A stretch of DNA of 64,000 nucleotides from Neckera pumila (taxonomy: Eukaryota > Streptophyta > Bryopsida > Hypnales > Neckeraceae): contig OZ018416.1 of NCBI GenBank assembly GCA_963969595.1, positions 7,270,065 through 7,334,064 of the forward strand, read 5' to 3'. This document shows positions 24,770-35,784 of this stretch, one piece after another. The notes beneath the pieces were generated by a model. It had not been told where the DNA came from. It ran no database searches and saw only the letters and a list, made by a program, of their open reading frames with translations. The position numbers and the translations under genes were made by a program. Position 1 is the stretch's first letter. Every line of letters begins with the position of its first letter.

Positions 24770-25056
24770 AATAACAACACAGGACGTTAAATCGTGCCAT
24801 CCTTGGTGGGCCCTGCAGGCTGAGTTTACCCCAGGAAAAATGTTGGAATTTTTTATTTGTCACAAACCTTCTTTTCTTTCAAAATCTGAATTCATATTTG
24901 CAATTAGAGCCCCCAAATTAGCTAGGGGGGCTAGTAAGTATCTCTAGACACAACTCAAATATAGGGGGCTTTTTTTTACTTTTACCCTCAAGAATCCCAA
25001 ATTCATCTTGCTGGGCCTACAAAGGATGGCACGATTTAAAGTATTATAATAACAAC
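24770..25056. mobile_element. Mutator-like MITE, 269 bp with 9-bp target duplication
   Basis: The element 24779-25047 has inverted ends sharing TTAAATCGTGCCATCC, extending for about 35-40 bp with mismatches. AATAACAAC flanks it at 24770-24778 and 25048-25056. The related S copy at 53731-53739 has AATAACAAC once with no insert. A 9-bp duplication with long inverted ends is the mark of Mutator-like elements. It encodes nothing. Confidence 0.9.
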
Positions 25057-25190
25057 TTCATCACATCCACCATGCAGAATTAATGTTTTTTTCAAAATTC
25101 ATATAGAATTCATTAGTGTGACTATTCTTCCCTTTGTGAGAAAACTATTTTTTGAAAAAGAAGTCCCAATAATTTTATCCCCTAGTAGAG

Positions 25191-26106
25191 TTAACCCCTA
25201 AAGGACCAGGGGTGTTTGAGTATAGCTCTTGTTTTTATGACTGGCTCTTGTAACAAACATAATAAATTCTTCATTTGTGTGGAATAATTTTTGATGATTG
25301 CCACCTCTAAAATGAAAGAAGATTTATGTACCTTTCCTATGAAAAAAATATCAACAAAATTGTACAATTTTTGAAAAAATGTCACTGTTGATAAGATTGA
25401 TGAAAAATGTTTGGTTAGGCAATACTTTGTACATACACTAAAATTAGAATATTAAAATCAAAGTGCTCAAAAGTGCTCCAAAAACTTTGATTTTTTTTCC
25501 CACGGGTATATATCATCATGATTTTGATGTAAATTTTTTTCAAAGCATTTTGGAGGCTTGGGAAAAAAGATGTGTTCCTCCAAGCACCAAAGCTACATTC
25601 CATTTTAGTTTAGTGGCCAATTCTAATTTTGTCATAGCTACAGCAATAGCCATCAGCGTCATCTACGACAAGGAAAGAGCAAGGCAATTTTTGAACTATT
25701 TGAAACTGAAAAAAAATTGGTTGCCAGTCTTTCAAAAAATGTACTTTTTTGCGGTTAACTACATAAAAGAGGTTAAGTCTTGTGATACTAGGGGGAGTGC
25801 TAGCATTTGAGTATAAAAAAATGAGTCCATGAGTCTAGAAATCTATCTTATAGACACCTTTTATGATTATAGGTGTCTATGCTTTAGGTACTTATATTAT
25901 AGACTCTTTCCATGTTATAGTGCACCTATGTTGTAGGTGCATACCTGCAACTAAGTTCAAGGCTTGTAGACTCATACATTACAGAAAATCACGAGCCTTT
26001 GGAGGGCCGCTCCAAAGTGACCCAACCAATCTATTACTTGAAAGTAGGCATGTAGCCACAGTGAGTAGTCATAGTGTGTGAATTTTGGGAAGGATGTCAG
26101 GACTCA
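25191..26106. repeat. F repeat beginning with a T4-like end
   Basis: It starts TTAACCCCTAAAGGACC at 25191, so it has a T4 left end, but no matching right end was found. A copy starts at 53879. An open frame of 115 codons (25463-25810, +) lies inside; it matches no family I recognise and is disrupted in the other copy, so I do not call it a gene. A K-type end occurs at about 25978-26018. Confidence 0.5.
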
Positions 26107-27033
26107 CTAAACCCTAAAGTCCCATTGTCCTTGCAGGGGACAAATTAGATTTCGGGTAGGTACCTACGAGCTCAATTTTTAGTGAAACTTTTTGAAACTT
26201 TTCCACAAGATAGAAGAAATTGATTAGCTTTGTGGGAATGTACTTTTTATTCAATTGGTGCTCGGGAGCAGAAGTTATACCACAAAAAGCCTCAAATTGA
26301 ACTCGGCGGGCAGCACAATTTTTTTTGCAAAACATCAAAATAAATTTTAATTTTTTTTTCTCTGAAACTTTATATTTTTATCTACATGTGAAGCTTTGAT
26401 TCATTTTATTTGGACTAATAATGAGCAAGTTATGGACAATCTTGTTTTTTGGGCACTTTAAGCATCTTTTAGAAAAAATAACTTGTAGGATTCATTTTTG
26501 AATGCAATTTTCACAATTTCTTACAATTTCTTTTTGAAAATGCTGTGTTTGCTTGCTAAAACAATCTCACCATTGGGATTATTGTATTTCAATCCCATCT
26601 AAGAGCTATTAATGATTTAGTTTTTTTTTCAATCTTGGACCTACTTCTATTTAACAGTTTTTTAAAGAATGAAAATCAAGTGTCATTTTTTTGAATTTTT
26701 TTTGTAGACTTTCAACTTACTTCTTCAACATAAAATTTTGTTAATTCAAAGTCTGTAGTGCAAAATTTTTTTACAAATGGTGGTCAAAGTCATCTGAGAT
26801 TGTAGGTCAGTGTTCAAAAAAACTTTCTTTTTCAACTTTGAATGCTAATATCTTCCAATCTATATGGTCAAACTCCATGAAATCTTTACCATTGATCTTT
26901 GACAAGTGAAGTACAAGATTCTACTGTTAGATTCTAAAAAAATGTTTTTTTTTGTATTCTTGGGTAAACGTAGCCAAGATGGCACTTTTGAGTGGTTTTA
27001 GACAAAAAATGGCCTAAGGACTTTAGGGGCTAA
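26107..27033. mobile_element. T4 element, type G (919 bp) with CTAA flanks
   Basis: The element 26111-27029 starts ACCCTAAAGTCCCATTGTCC and ends AAGGACTTTAGGGG. The four bases on each side are CTAA. It is related to D throughout (for example 'ggggacaaattagatttcg' against 'agggacaaatgggtttttg'). Confidence 0.82.
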
Positions 27034-27204
27034 TGTAATTGTAATACAGGTCTGATTAACTAGGTAATTAATCAAATTTAGTCTAATTAACCAAAATGAA
27101 GTGGATTTTGATGCTAATTGTCAAAAAAATTAGAGATTTTAGTGATTTCAAATTAGCTTTGTAAGCCAAATAGTTTAGTGAATTTGAAGTTGAGAAGGGA
27201 AGAT

Positions 27205-27725
27205 ATTTATACAAGTGGGATAGTAGTAGGTACAACAATCCATGTGTGATATGTAAATTAGAACTAATAAGAGTACAACCACTCATAGTTAAGTAAAAAG
27301 CAGAAATTGTGCTAAAGATTGAATTTCAAACCTCATTTAGGCATAGTAGAATAACTTTCTTCAAAAATCTTTGAACTGCAGAAATGTGGAGAATCAATCT
27401 AGTTTTCATCTCCAAAAATCCGTTTGAGTTTTAGATCCTCCAATAAAAAGTTATGGAAAAAATTTTAAAAGAATTTGGAAACAAATTTTTTTTGACATTT
27501 AAACACCCTTTTAGAATTTTGCCCATAACTTTTTATTGGAGGCTCTAAGCCTCAAAAAAAAATTTGGAGATGAAAACTAGATTGATTCTCCACATTTTTG
27601 TAGTTTAAAGACTTTTCAAAAAAATTATTCTACTATGCCTAAATGAGGTCTAAAATTCAACTTTTAACACATTTTCTGCTTTTTACTTAACTTGACTATG
27701 AGTGATCTCTCCAAAATATCCCATA
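27205..27725. repeat. H-family palindrome, copy H2
   Basis: The inverted arms centre near 27490 ('aaaaagttatgga' left, 'cccataactttttattgga' right). 'cctcatttaggcatagtaga' at about 27331 is answered by 'tctactatgcctaaatgagg' at about 27628. It is truncated on the right, where the T repeat follows. From 27034 to 27204 there is nothing distinct. Confidence 0.8.
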
Positions 27726-28130
27726 TTCTTTGAGATTTCACCATGGACAACTGATTTTTCTATATAAACAACCTCTTCACCCTTCATTTTCATCAATTGT
27801 CAATAAATTATGACTATTACATTTCCATTAAAAAGGACTCAACAGTAGATGTCATTGGACTAATTTTGACATTTGATTTTTTTTCCAAAACTTGTTTAGA
27901 GTACAAGGTATGCAATAATCAGGGTTAAGGTGCATAATAATACCTAAACCCTGACTATTTAATGCCTTGTACTTGAATATTGAACCATTGACACATCGCG
28001 GTGTAAGGTGAACGATTATAGGGGAAAAAACAATCCTTTATCTAATTTAAATGTTATTGTGGAGTCCTTTCAGCTTCTCTAGAGAGGCCCACTTGAGGCC
28101 TGCGATTTTCTGTAATGACTTTGTACTCAC
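27726..28130. repeat. T dispersed repeat ending in a K-type end
   Basis: This matches 62720-63092 ('aacctcttcacc', 'caaggtatgcaataatcagg', 'tataggggaaaaa'). Both copies finish with a K-family end near 'ctctaatg' or its variant. In both places it follows an H copy. Confidence 0.7.
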
Positions 28131-28134
28131 ATAC

Positions 28135-28548
28135 TAGCATTGTCATGAAACTAGGAACAACATTAGGATTGACTCTATTATGAAGCATATTTTTTGGAAG
28201 TACACTGGTGTCTGGAAGACTTGCAAAGGGACTGAGTAGGGTCTTGAGGTCCTCAAATCATCCGTCCCATCACTTTATTGACTCCATTGTTCACAACTAA
28301 GTTTAGATGCTATATGAAACTTTAAACACATAATAATTTGAATTCCATGCCCATTAGTTCTTGGCACTAAGTCCACTCATTTTGGGATTTCTGCTAGCTT
28401 GCCTAGAATTTTATCCACCTGTCCAAACTCAGCCTACTCGCCCACATGGAATTTTGTATGCCGTCCAATATTAAGTATTTTATTTTATTTTATTTTGATG
28501 TAACCAGAAGATCCTATCCAATAATAGAGATTATCCTTTCATATTTAT
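28135..28548. repeat. R dispersed repeat, left part of an interrupted copy
   Basis: This matches 58228-58490 plus 59055-59263 and, in its last part, 39890-40050 ('ccaataatagagattatcctt'). The copy continues at 33035 and 33798 after the split A element and a CCGGTT-rich insert. Confidence 0.75.
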
Positions 28549-29009
28549 CCCTTAAAGTTCCATGACTATATTTTCACCAAAAACACTCAAAAATTGCCAT
28601 TTTTAGAACAAGTACCAACTTTTTTGAAAAAAACATTTTTTGACATATGTAACAGTAGGATCTTGTAGTATGCTAACCTAAGAACATGTGGTAAAAATTT
28701 CAGAAATTTTCACCGCGTGGATTGCAAGATATAAGCATTCAAATCCACTGAAATTACTTTTGTGGCCTTGCAAAATACATGGCAGCTACACTTAGTCACA
28801 AGCTCACTTTATTATAAAAAATGTCCAAAATGGTGGTGCTTCTTTGGATTCTTTTTCCTAGATAAGTTGGCCACATGCTTGAAAAATTTCACATCATTTG
28901 GAATTGTACAACATATAAAAAAAATTGTAAATAGATAATATTAGAGAATGATTAAAAATACTAAATTGTTAAGAATTTAATCATGGAATTGAAAAATGCA
29001 AATCCCAAC

Positions 29010-30885
29010 GAGAAGGATATTACATTTAAGAAGCGGGCGAAGTATTTCATGATTATGCAGTTCGTGGCGGTGTTGGTGTATGTTTTGCTTGCGGGGATTG
29101 AAGTTGATGATGGCGATGAAGACAACGGCGGAGAGGACGATGAATGAGAGCCGTGACCTTAATCTTGCTGTAAGTTTTCGTAATGCAGGGATCGCAATCG
29201 ATGTTCACTCTTTCTAAGAAGACCAGTCTTCTCTGTTCCAATTTTGACCTAATTCCTCCTCATGCCTTTGAAGATTCAAGACCCAGGGACCGCCCAAGCA
29301 AAGTTCCGGGGTTAATAAATCATTGCCTTCTGTTTAGATAAATCAAACAAGGTATCTTCCTTTGCTGTGGTGCTACTTCCAATGGAAGTAGTTGCAGATC
29401 TTTTGCCTTCAAGACATTAGGTGTGAAGAGAACCTCCGGTATTTGCACGTTTTAGGGTTGACGAGGGTGCTGCTCTTCAGGATTAAGGAACCAGGACGTA
29501 TTAGGCACTTGAAGTTCTTGATTATGGCATTCGGCACTGCACACTTGCCACGTTATCATCGAATGTAGCACGGTTTTCTCAAATTTTAACAATGTCATCG
29601 TGAAAAGTTGGAATCCCAGGTGGTGAGATTTAATGGGTATGAATGTGTGTGTCGTGACAGACTCGCAGTGTGGGTTGTGGGAGCCAAGCTGCAAGTTGTC
29701 AATCGTTACCGTGGAGTTGTCTACAAAATGGAAATCGAGTTTGAAGAGATCTCCTTCCTTAATATAATATAATTAGCTGAAGCCAATTAATCTGAATCCT
29801 GAGGTTTCGATCGCTGCCTGGTCACATCAACATCACTTGCTTCTGGAATATTGTCGGGCTGGGAAGAGCACTGCTGAAGCTCAAAACATCGTGAAGGTAT
29901 CCTTTTGCTGTTTTATCTTAGACCTCTATCTGTATAATGTTGAGTTCCTGTGGTTCTGATTGGTTGTATGATAATCTTAGTCAAACTAAAGTTCACAGTT
30001 TCATGAGCAGATAGAAATTGTCGTAAATTGGAGACACTAGCGAAATGTATTGCCATGTGGCTATCATACTGTGCTTTGTGTGGACAGTGTGTATTATTCA
30101 ATATTCTCTCTAGTTGTTGCAATGTATTGCAGTAATAATATTGTCTATATCAATTATCGGTGACAAGTTCAAAATATATAACAAATTTTCATTTCTGGAC
30201 CTTGCAGATGGAAAAGGCTGTGAAGGTGGAAGACGGTCAGGAGATCAAAAGATTGAGGAGCTGCGTCGTAGTGGAGCATGAAGATATAATTCGGGACAGT
30301 CTCTGGAGAAGTAATCCTCATATCCTCAATGGGAAGTAACCACGACGTTGATTTTGTGTAGCTTGAAACCAACCTTCAAAATTTTGCAGGGTACTGGATT
30401 GTTTTTGTTTTTTCAGTTCATTGAGATGTACAGATCTCTTGGTGGGATTTCAGCTTTGTACAAATAATTTTGGTAGTTTAAAACACAGAATTAATTAGCA
30501 TCTATCGTTCATCAACTTCCTGATTCGAGGTGGTGCTGCCAAGATTCAATTTTTGCATGTTAGTCCAATACAAATCGCTGATGCCTCGGAATTGATCCAT
30601 ACTGAATTTCGGCTCTAGTAATTGCTGTCACAAGCCCCGCTTAAATGCATCATACACAGCATTCAATGTCATTCACACTATTGTTCTTCTGGTATTTCTT
30701 CCCTGATGATATGGATCATGTTCAGAAGCGTATTCAAGCAGAGAGAAGAAATAAAAATTGAGCACTTCATTCTTTCAGACATAAGTTATCTTCTTATTGC
30801 AACCTCCCCCTCCACCACAAGTGCAATTGAGATTTTTTTTTTTTAAATCTTCATTTTGCATGCACACTCTTTGAGGGAAAGGATT
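29010..30885 (+). other. Gene-like fragment: last two coding exons of an unrecognised gene
   Basis: Two phase-0 exons, 29804-29896 and 30208-30339, have canonical acceptors and a GT donor. They encode 31 and 43 residues ending LWRSNPHILNGK and a TAA stop. The protein is charged and helix-like (AGKSTAEAQNIVK; MEKAVKVEDGQEIKRLR). I do not recognise the family. The base composition is far more balanced than in the surrounding repeats. An upstream open stretch at about 29010-29150 encodes a hydrophobic segment (MIMQFVAVLVYVLLAGIEV) with an acidic tail and a stop; I cannot connect it to the later exons. No start codon or full 5' part was found, so this may be a transduplicated or truncated gene piece. 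Confidence 0.4.
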
Positions 30886-31934
30886 TAGCCATTAAAAAGG
30901 TCATATGAGGTTTCGAACCACTTTAATATGTCATGCATCTATATCTACCAATCCTACAAGTTGATATGATTACTAAACGACGTTTTTGGACAACATAGTG
31001 ATTTTGGGTAGTTCACTACAAATGGAATTTTAATTTTTTTTCATTGAAAATTTCAAACATGTGTCCAAGGAATAGCTTTTAAGGCACAACAATTTTCATA
31101 ACTTTTGACTACATGTTTAAAAAGTTATTGCATGATATGTAATTTTCATTGCTCGGCAGGCGGCCCGAGCAATTCAAAAAAATTCTTTAAAAATCACTTT
31201 TAAAAAAATAAATATTTGAAATTGATTTTATAGATTTAAACATATATATATATATATATATTTAATTTATTTATTTTTTAATATGAAAAGCTTTGATTCA
31301 TTCCATTTTGATTAATGAGATGAAAGTTATGAGGAGTTTTAGTTTGTGGGAAGTTATAGAATCTCTATTCTAAAGTAAACTTTGAAGTCTTTTATTTAAC
31401 TCAAATTTCAATATTTTTTGAAAAAAATAGAATTAGAGGATGCAAATTGTTTATTACAACATTATAACCATTGGAATTGGCATTTTTCAATTCCATAATT
31501 AAATTCTTAACATTTTAGTATTTTGAATCAATCTCTACTTCTTTTTACTTACAATTTTTTCCTTCTATATATTGTACAATATCAAATGATTTGAATTTTT
31601 CAAGCATGTAGCCAATTTGCCTTGAAGAATGAATCCAAAGAAGCACCGCCATTTTGGACATTTTTTTATACAAATGTAACCTTGTGAAGTGCAGTTGCCT
31701 GATTTTTTGCAGGGCCAAAGAAAGGACTTTTGTCGATTCAAACGCTAATATTTTGCAATCTATAAGGTAGAAATTTTTGAAATTTTTTCCACGTCTTCTC
31801 AAACCAACATACTACAAGATCCTATGGTTACGAGTGTCCAAAATTGTTTTTTTCCTAGAATTTGATATTTGTACTAGAAATGGCAGTTTTGGAACATTTT
31901 GGTGAAAACATAATCAAAAACCTTTACGAGTTTA
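30886..31934. mobile_element. T4 element, type A, copy A4, inside the split A element
   Basis: The sequence follows A1 in the same orientation ('agctttgattcattcca', 'tggcatttttcaattccataatta', 'gaagcacc[ga]ccattttgg'). Its ends are decayed (TTAAAAAGGTCATATG on the left). It contains a (TA)n run at 31242-31260. The stretch at 31935-32610 shows no recognised structure. Confidence 0.7.
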
Positions 31935-33034
31935 AGAATAATGTACTATCATAATGGTAATAGATTTAAATTAGTGTTACAAATATTGTCACACCAAATC
32001 TTCAAAATTGAAAACTTGGGGTGTCAATTTGAAAACTTGGGCTGTTAGCTTGCATTGATACCTCAAAAGGTTGTAGACTCCAGAACAATTGGGAGGATGT
32101 CTTCACGAAAATGCTTCCAAATGAATGTGAAGTTGAGATGAAATTGCAAATTTTGATTTCCGGTAGTTTACTATTGTTGAAAATCAGTTCTGCAGTCACT
32201 TGTTTGATTTTTTGTAACTTGGAGCATCCTCAATGCGACTCGGTTATGGAGAAAATTAACTCTTGATTGTCTGGGAGTTAGAAACCTACATGAGGATCAG
32301 ATTTGGCATAAAGTAAGTCATTTGTGTAAGAAAGTGTCTAATGTCATCTTGTGATTGGTGCATAGATTTAACTAGCTACATACAAGAAGATGATGCAAAG
32401 ATTTTACCTCGTCCAGAAAGATCTAGACATTAAGTATCCATTACAAATAGTCTAAAAGATAGTCTACATTGTTGCCAACCTATACAGTTATTTCAATGTT
32501 TTAAACATAAAAAATATTTAAAATAACAAAATTTAATTTTTTATGACAGATCCAACTATCTTCAATATATGATTTTTTAGGGTGATTCCCGGGGGGCACA
32601 CGTCTGGTTTTAAAAAATTAATGAAAATTGAGCAAGATAAAGGACTTCAAAGTTTATTTTAGAGTAGAGAATCTATAACTGCCCACAAACAAAATATCCT
32701 CATAACTTTTGACTCATTGATCAAAATGGAATGATTCAAAGCTTTGCACTGATATGTAAATTGGGTTTTTAGTCCAAATTCAATTTTTATTTTTGAAAAA
32801 AGTGATTTTTTTTTATCTGCCCGGGCTACCCTAGTTGAGAAACAAACTACATATCATGCAATAACTTTTTAAACATATAGTCAAGAGTTAGGAAAAATTG
32901 TTGGACCTTACAGTTATTCCTTGTCCCCATCTTCTATCAAAATTTGGGCCAAATATATAGAAATCTCTAGTCACACGTACCTGCTCAACATTTCTATGTT
33001 GCCCAGAAACGCATATTGATCCTTTAGGGGTTAT

Positions 33035-33797
33035 CCTACACAGCGTTCGGGAAGATTTTGGAGCTCTACCAGTAGATATCCTCCTTCTACAATAATGGTC
33101 CGGTTTTTTTTTAGAGGGCACCGGTTTCATCCTTTTAACTCTGAATTTTTCCGGTTTTTTGCCTCCCATATCAGTTTGTAACCGGCCTATTTCCTTCCAA
33201 GTGAAAATTTGAAAAGTAAAAATCCTCTAATGTCAAAAAATTGCCGGTTTACAATCTAAAAAAGACATTACATTCTTGGCAGGAATTGAACCTGGCATAG
33301 CCTTTCACCAACTGAAAGCCAAGAATCCTCCCAACCCCTGCAATATGGAGTTAAGGATGGTCATTGAAAAGGTTGCAGAAATCAAAGTTTAGGGTTCCGA
33401 ATTTTCACCTTCTTAAAAAGGATCCTCTGCTGCCCTTGTTAAATACTCCCCTACGGCCAGCTGGCCCTGTCCTCAATTGGTCCCACTGACCTCCTTATGC
33501 AATACCCGGCCTCTTTATCGCAATACCTGACCTATCCAAACCCCGGATATGTGCCACTTACGGTACATGTATAGCAGCTAAAATCCTCCTTTTTACAAAA
33601 CAAACCGGTTAAAATCCACCCTATTATAAATTGAAGCGGGGAAATTATCCCCCAAATTTTTATGTACACCGGTTGATTGCCTATCTTATCAATTTTTCTT
33701 CTGGTTTTCCATCCTTCACTTTCAAAGCTCAACCGGTTTTTTGACCATTTCAACCGGCTAGCTTTGTATTAGCCGCCGGTTCTTCTCGGACATTGAT
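33035..33797. other. CCGGTT-rich insert in an R copy
   Basis: About ten CCGGTT or AACCGG motifs occur in 760 bp, far from the composition of the neighbours. Related words flank it: ATCCTACACAGCG at 33033 and ATCCTACATAGTG at 33798, possibly a 13-bp target duplication with two changes. The target in R reads 'cctacatggcac' (40051). It contains a tRNA-like segment at 33271-33328. No protein gene is seen. Confidence 0.5.
33271..33328 (-). other. tRNA-like sequence lacking an anticodon arm
   Basis: On the minus strand, paired ends (ATTCTT with AAGAAT), a D-like hairpin (CTTTC-loop-GAAAG with AGTTGGT in the loop) and a T-like arm (GGTTCAATTCC, close to the pol III B box) occur in tRNA order. No anticodon arm is present. 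It is most likely a tRNA-derived relic rather than a functional gene. Confidence 0.35.
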
Positions 33798-34080
33798 CCT
33801 ACATAGTGCTTTTTATTTGGCTACTGTAGCTACTCACCTTACAATATTTTGTTATAGGCCTCAAACCTACTCGCTCTGTTAGATAGGATTTAGGTAGTAA
33901 AGTATTATTATAATATGTTCACTTTCACTCAGAGGGCAAAATTCAAACCCGCGGGCTGGCAAATGGAGTTTGGGCAGATGGGCAAAAATTTGCCAGGCAG
34001 GCTGCCAAATATAACCCCAAAACTGACTGGAACTTAGGACCAGCTTAAGGTAACTACACCTAAAATCAACCATGTTCTAA
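33798..34080. repeat. R dispersed repeat, right part of the interrupted copy
   Basis: This matches 40070-40270 and 59280-59465 ('ataggcct[ca]aa', 'taggatttaggt', 'tattattataatat', 'gagggcaaaa'). The match fades after about 34080. Confidence 0.7.
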
Positions 34081-34225
34081 TTGCAATCCCTATCTAGGAA
34101 GGACTAACATGTTGCTTGAAGTATGTTTTACTGTCAATGATGAGTTAGGTAGGCTTAACTGGTTGCTTTAAGAGCACACTACCTTACATGTACTGGTGGG
34201 TGGGTGCTATCAACAATACCCAAAT

Positions 34226-34486
34226 CATTACAAAAAAATTCAGTCCTTGAAGGGATCGCGAGAAGACGGAGCAATTATAGATTTTAAAAAAAAAAAAAAT
34301 TTTGAAAAATTAAAACCTAACATTGCATGTATGGTGCCACGTCAGACTTGAAATATTTTGATTTTTTCTTTTAAATAAAAACTACTATTTTTTATTTTAT
34401 TTTATTTTGTTTTTTCCGTAATTGCACCCTAGGGGGTTGAAAATCACAATCTTGCGCCCCTTGGAGGGCTGAAAATTTTCCTAATA
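34226..34486. mobile_element. K-family element K3
   Basis: The inverted ends are CATTACAAAAAAATTCAG at the left and GGAGGGCTGAAAATTTTC at the right. 'gccacgtcag' occurs inside. It is the closest relative of K6 at 60274-60585. Confidence 0.7.
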
Positions 34487-34611
34487 ATAGGAAGCACTTT
34501 TATATTCCTTCTAGAATGTGGGATATACAAATATTGGTGAAATTCATTCTCCTCCTTCTGAGCTTACCAATCATCGGTGGAACTCTTCTATCTTTTAGTT
34601 CCTTTTTCTAT

Positions 34612-34881
34612 CACTATAACAAACCCTCGTTTTAGGTGACAAGCCCTAATTTTTTATTACAGATTTTAAGTGATGTCAATGTTGACAACCCAAAATTTTT
34701 ATGTCAACAAAAATGTAAAACATAACATCAATATTGACAATCCAATGTTTTTATGTCAACAATGATGTTACATTGATCATTTTTATTGACATAAAAATTT
34801 TGGGTTGTCAACATTGACATCACCTAAAATCTGTCATAAATAATTAGGGCTCGTCACCTAAAATGAGGGTTTCTTATAGTA
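34612..34881. mobile_element. CACTA-type MITE forming a long hairpin (270 bp)
   Basis: It starts CACTATAACAAACCCTCG and ends GAGGGTTTCTTATAGTA, with the last base changed from G. Almost the whole element folds back on itself ('ttgacaacccaaaattttta' at the left pairs with its complement near 34792). It shares ends with the elements at 8817 and 56387. Confidence 0.85.
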
Positions 34882-34886
34882 TGCCC

Positions 34887-35366
34887 ACTGGACTCATATG
34901 TAAGTTGGTCCATAGAGCAGCTCTGATGCAGCGACTGAATTACGCACGGAACGGCAAAATGACGGGCCTACCAAAAAAACACGCCCTAATGCATACAGTA
35001 TGGGTTTTTTTAATTTTTCCGGACTCGGCATTTTCCATCCACTGCACTGCATTTTAAAGAAATTTGGAGAGCCTGCAAATTGACAAACAATAGCAAAAGT
35101 CATAAATGTCTCCTCTTCTCAAACCTTGTAATGTGTGCCAATTGATTGGAGCTCCCTTTTTGCATGAAATGTCTTTTTTTAATGTAGAATTTTTTCTTTT
35201 CTTTATATATTGCAAAAAGTCAATTTGAAGTTTGGCTTGCCGACTTTGCATTGAGGCAATTTTTTTCTAAAAGCTGCAGGAACGGAAAGCTTCAAAAGCT
35301 CAATAATTGTACGTTTTCCTATGTTCGCATTGGGCTTGCTCTGTGCTTAGTCCTAAGCCGCCCACA
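34887..35366. other. No gene seen
   Basis: Moderately AT-rich sequence with no recognised coding or repeat structure. Short open frames on both strands overlap each other and show no family features. Confidence 0.5.
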
Positions 35367-35661
35367 CATTAGATGATATTTGGCGGTCTTGGAGGGCCGT
35401 TTCAGGCCCGTTCCCTGATCTGCCCAGATTCAATGAACGTCGGTACGGGGGTGTTAGAATTTTTTTCTCAAAATAATTTTTTTTTTTTTTTTTACCAAAA
35501 TATCATTTTAAGCAATTTTTTATTTTTATTTTTTTTCCAAAAAATGATGTGGCAATCGCTGTGCCATGTCAGCTAGCTGCTGCTATATTCCCACAGTCTG
35601 GGAATGCAGCAGACAGCAGGGGAACTCGGAGCCCTCCAAGACCCCTGAATCTCATCTAATG
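35367..35661. mobile_element. K-family element K2
   Basis: The inverted ends are CATTAGATGATATTT and AATCTCATCTAATG, each followed inward by GGTCTTGGAGGGC or its complement. An inner hairpin (gctgctgc...gcagcaga) and a T run of about 19 are present. 'gatgtggca' and 'gccatgtcag' occur inside, as in K1 and K3. Confidence 0.8.
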
Positions 35662-35784
35662 CTTCACAACTAAAATCTTGGCATTGCCCCTCTTTTGACA
35701 GTTGACGTGTGTGACGATCCTGTCGCTGCAGTTCCCAATAATTTGTAGCAATATAACTTATTCCAATCGATTGATCCGTCGACT

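Larger units (their letters stand above)
24584..25190. repeat. S dispersed repeat, interrupted by a Mutator-like MITE
   Basis: This matches 53190-53880: 'aatccttggagctg', 'gtgaagaagct', 'cccacatacggct', 'gaataacaac', 'aaaactattttttgaaaa' and 'cccctagtagagttaa' occur in the same order. It differs by the nested MITE and by a short-unit expansion at 24612-24655. Confidence 0.8.
28545..33034. mobile_element. T4 element, type A, split by about 3.6 kb, with TTAT target duplication
   Basis: The left part, 28549 to about 29010, follows the first half of A2; the right part, about 32620-33030, follows its second half and ends GATCCTTTAGGGG. TTAT lies on both outer sides (28545-28548, 33031-33034). In the uninterrupted R copies the site reads 'atatttaacctac' (40050) and 'tttttatctacg' (59260). 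The 3.6 kb between the halves holds a gene 3' end and another A copy. Confidence 0.75.

Noticed and set aside
25463..25810. 115-codon frame in the F repeat
   Set aside because: The F copy at 53.9-55.2 kb is interrupted and does not keep the frame; no known domain.
33276..33298. Primer-binding site of an LTR retrotransposon
   Set aside because: The segment TGGCAGGAATTGAACC does not match a tRNA 3' end in register, and no flanking LTR pair was found.
33271..33328. Functional tRNA gene
   Set aside because: No anticodon arm, and the T stem has only four clear pairs; described as a relic instead.
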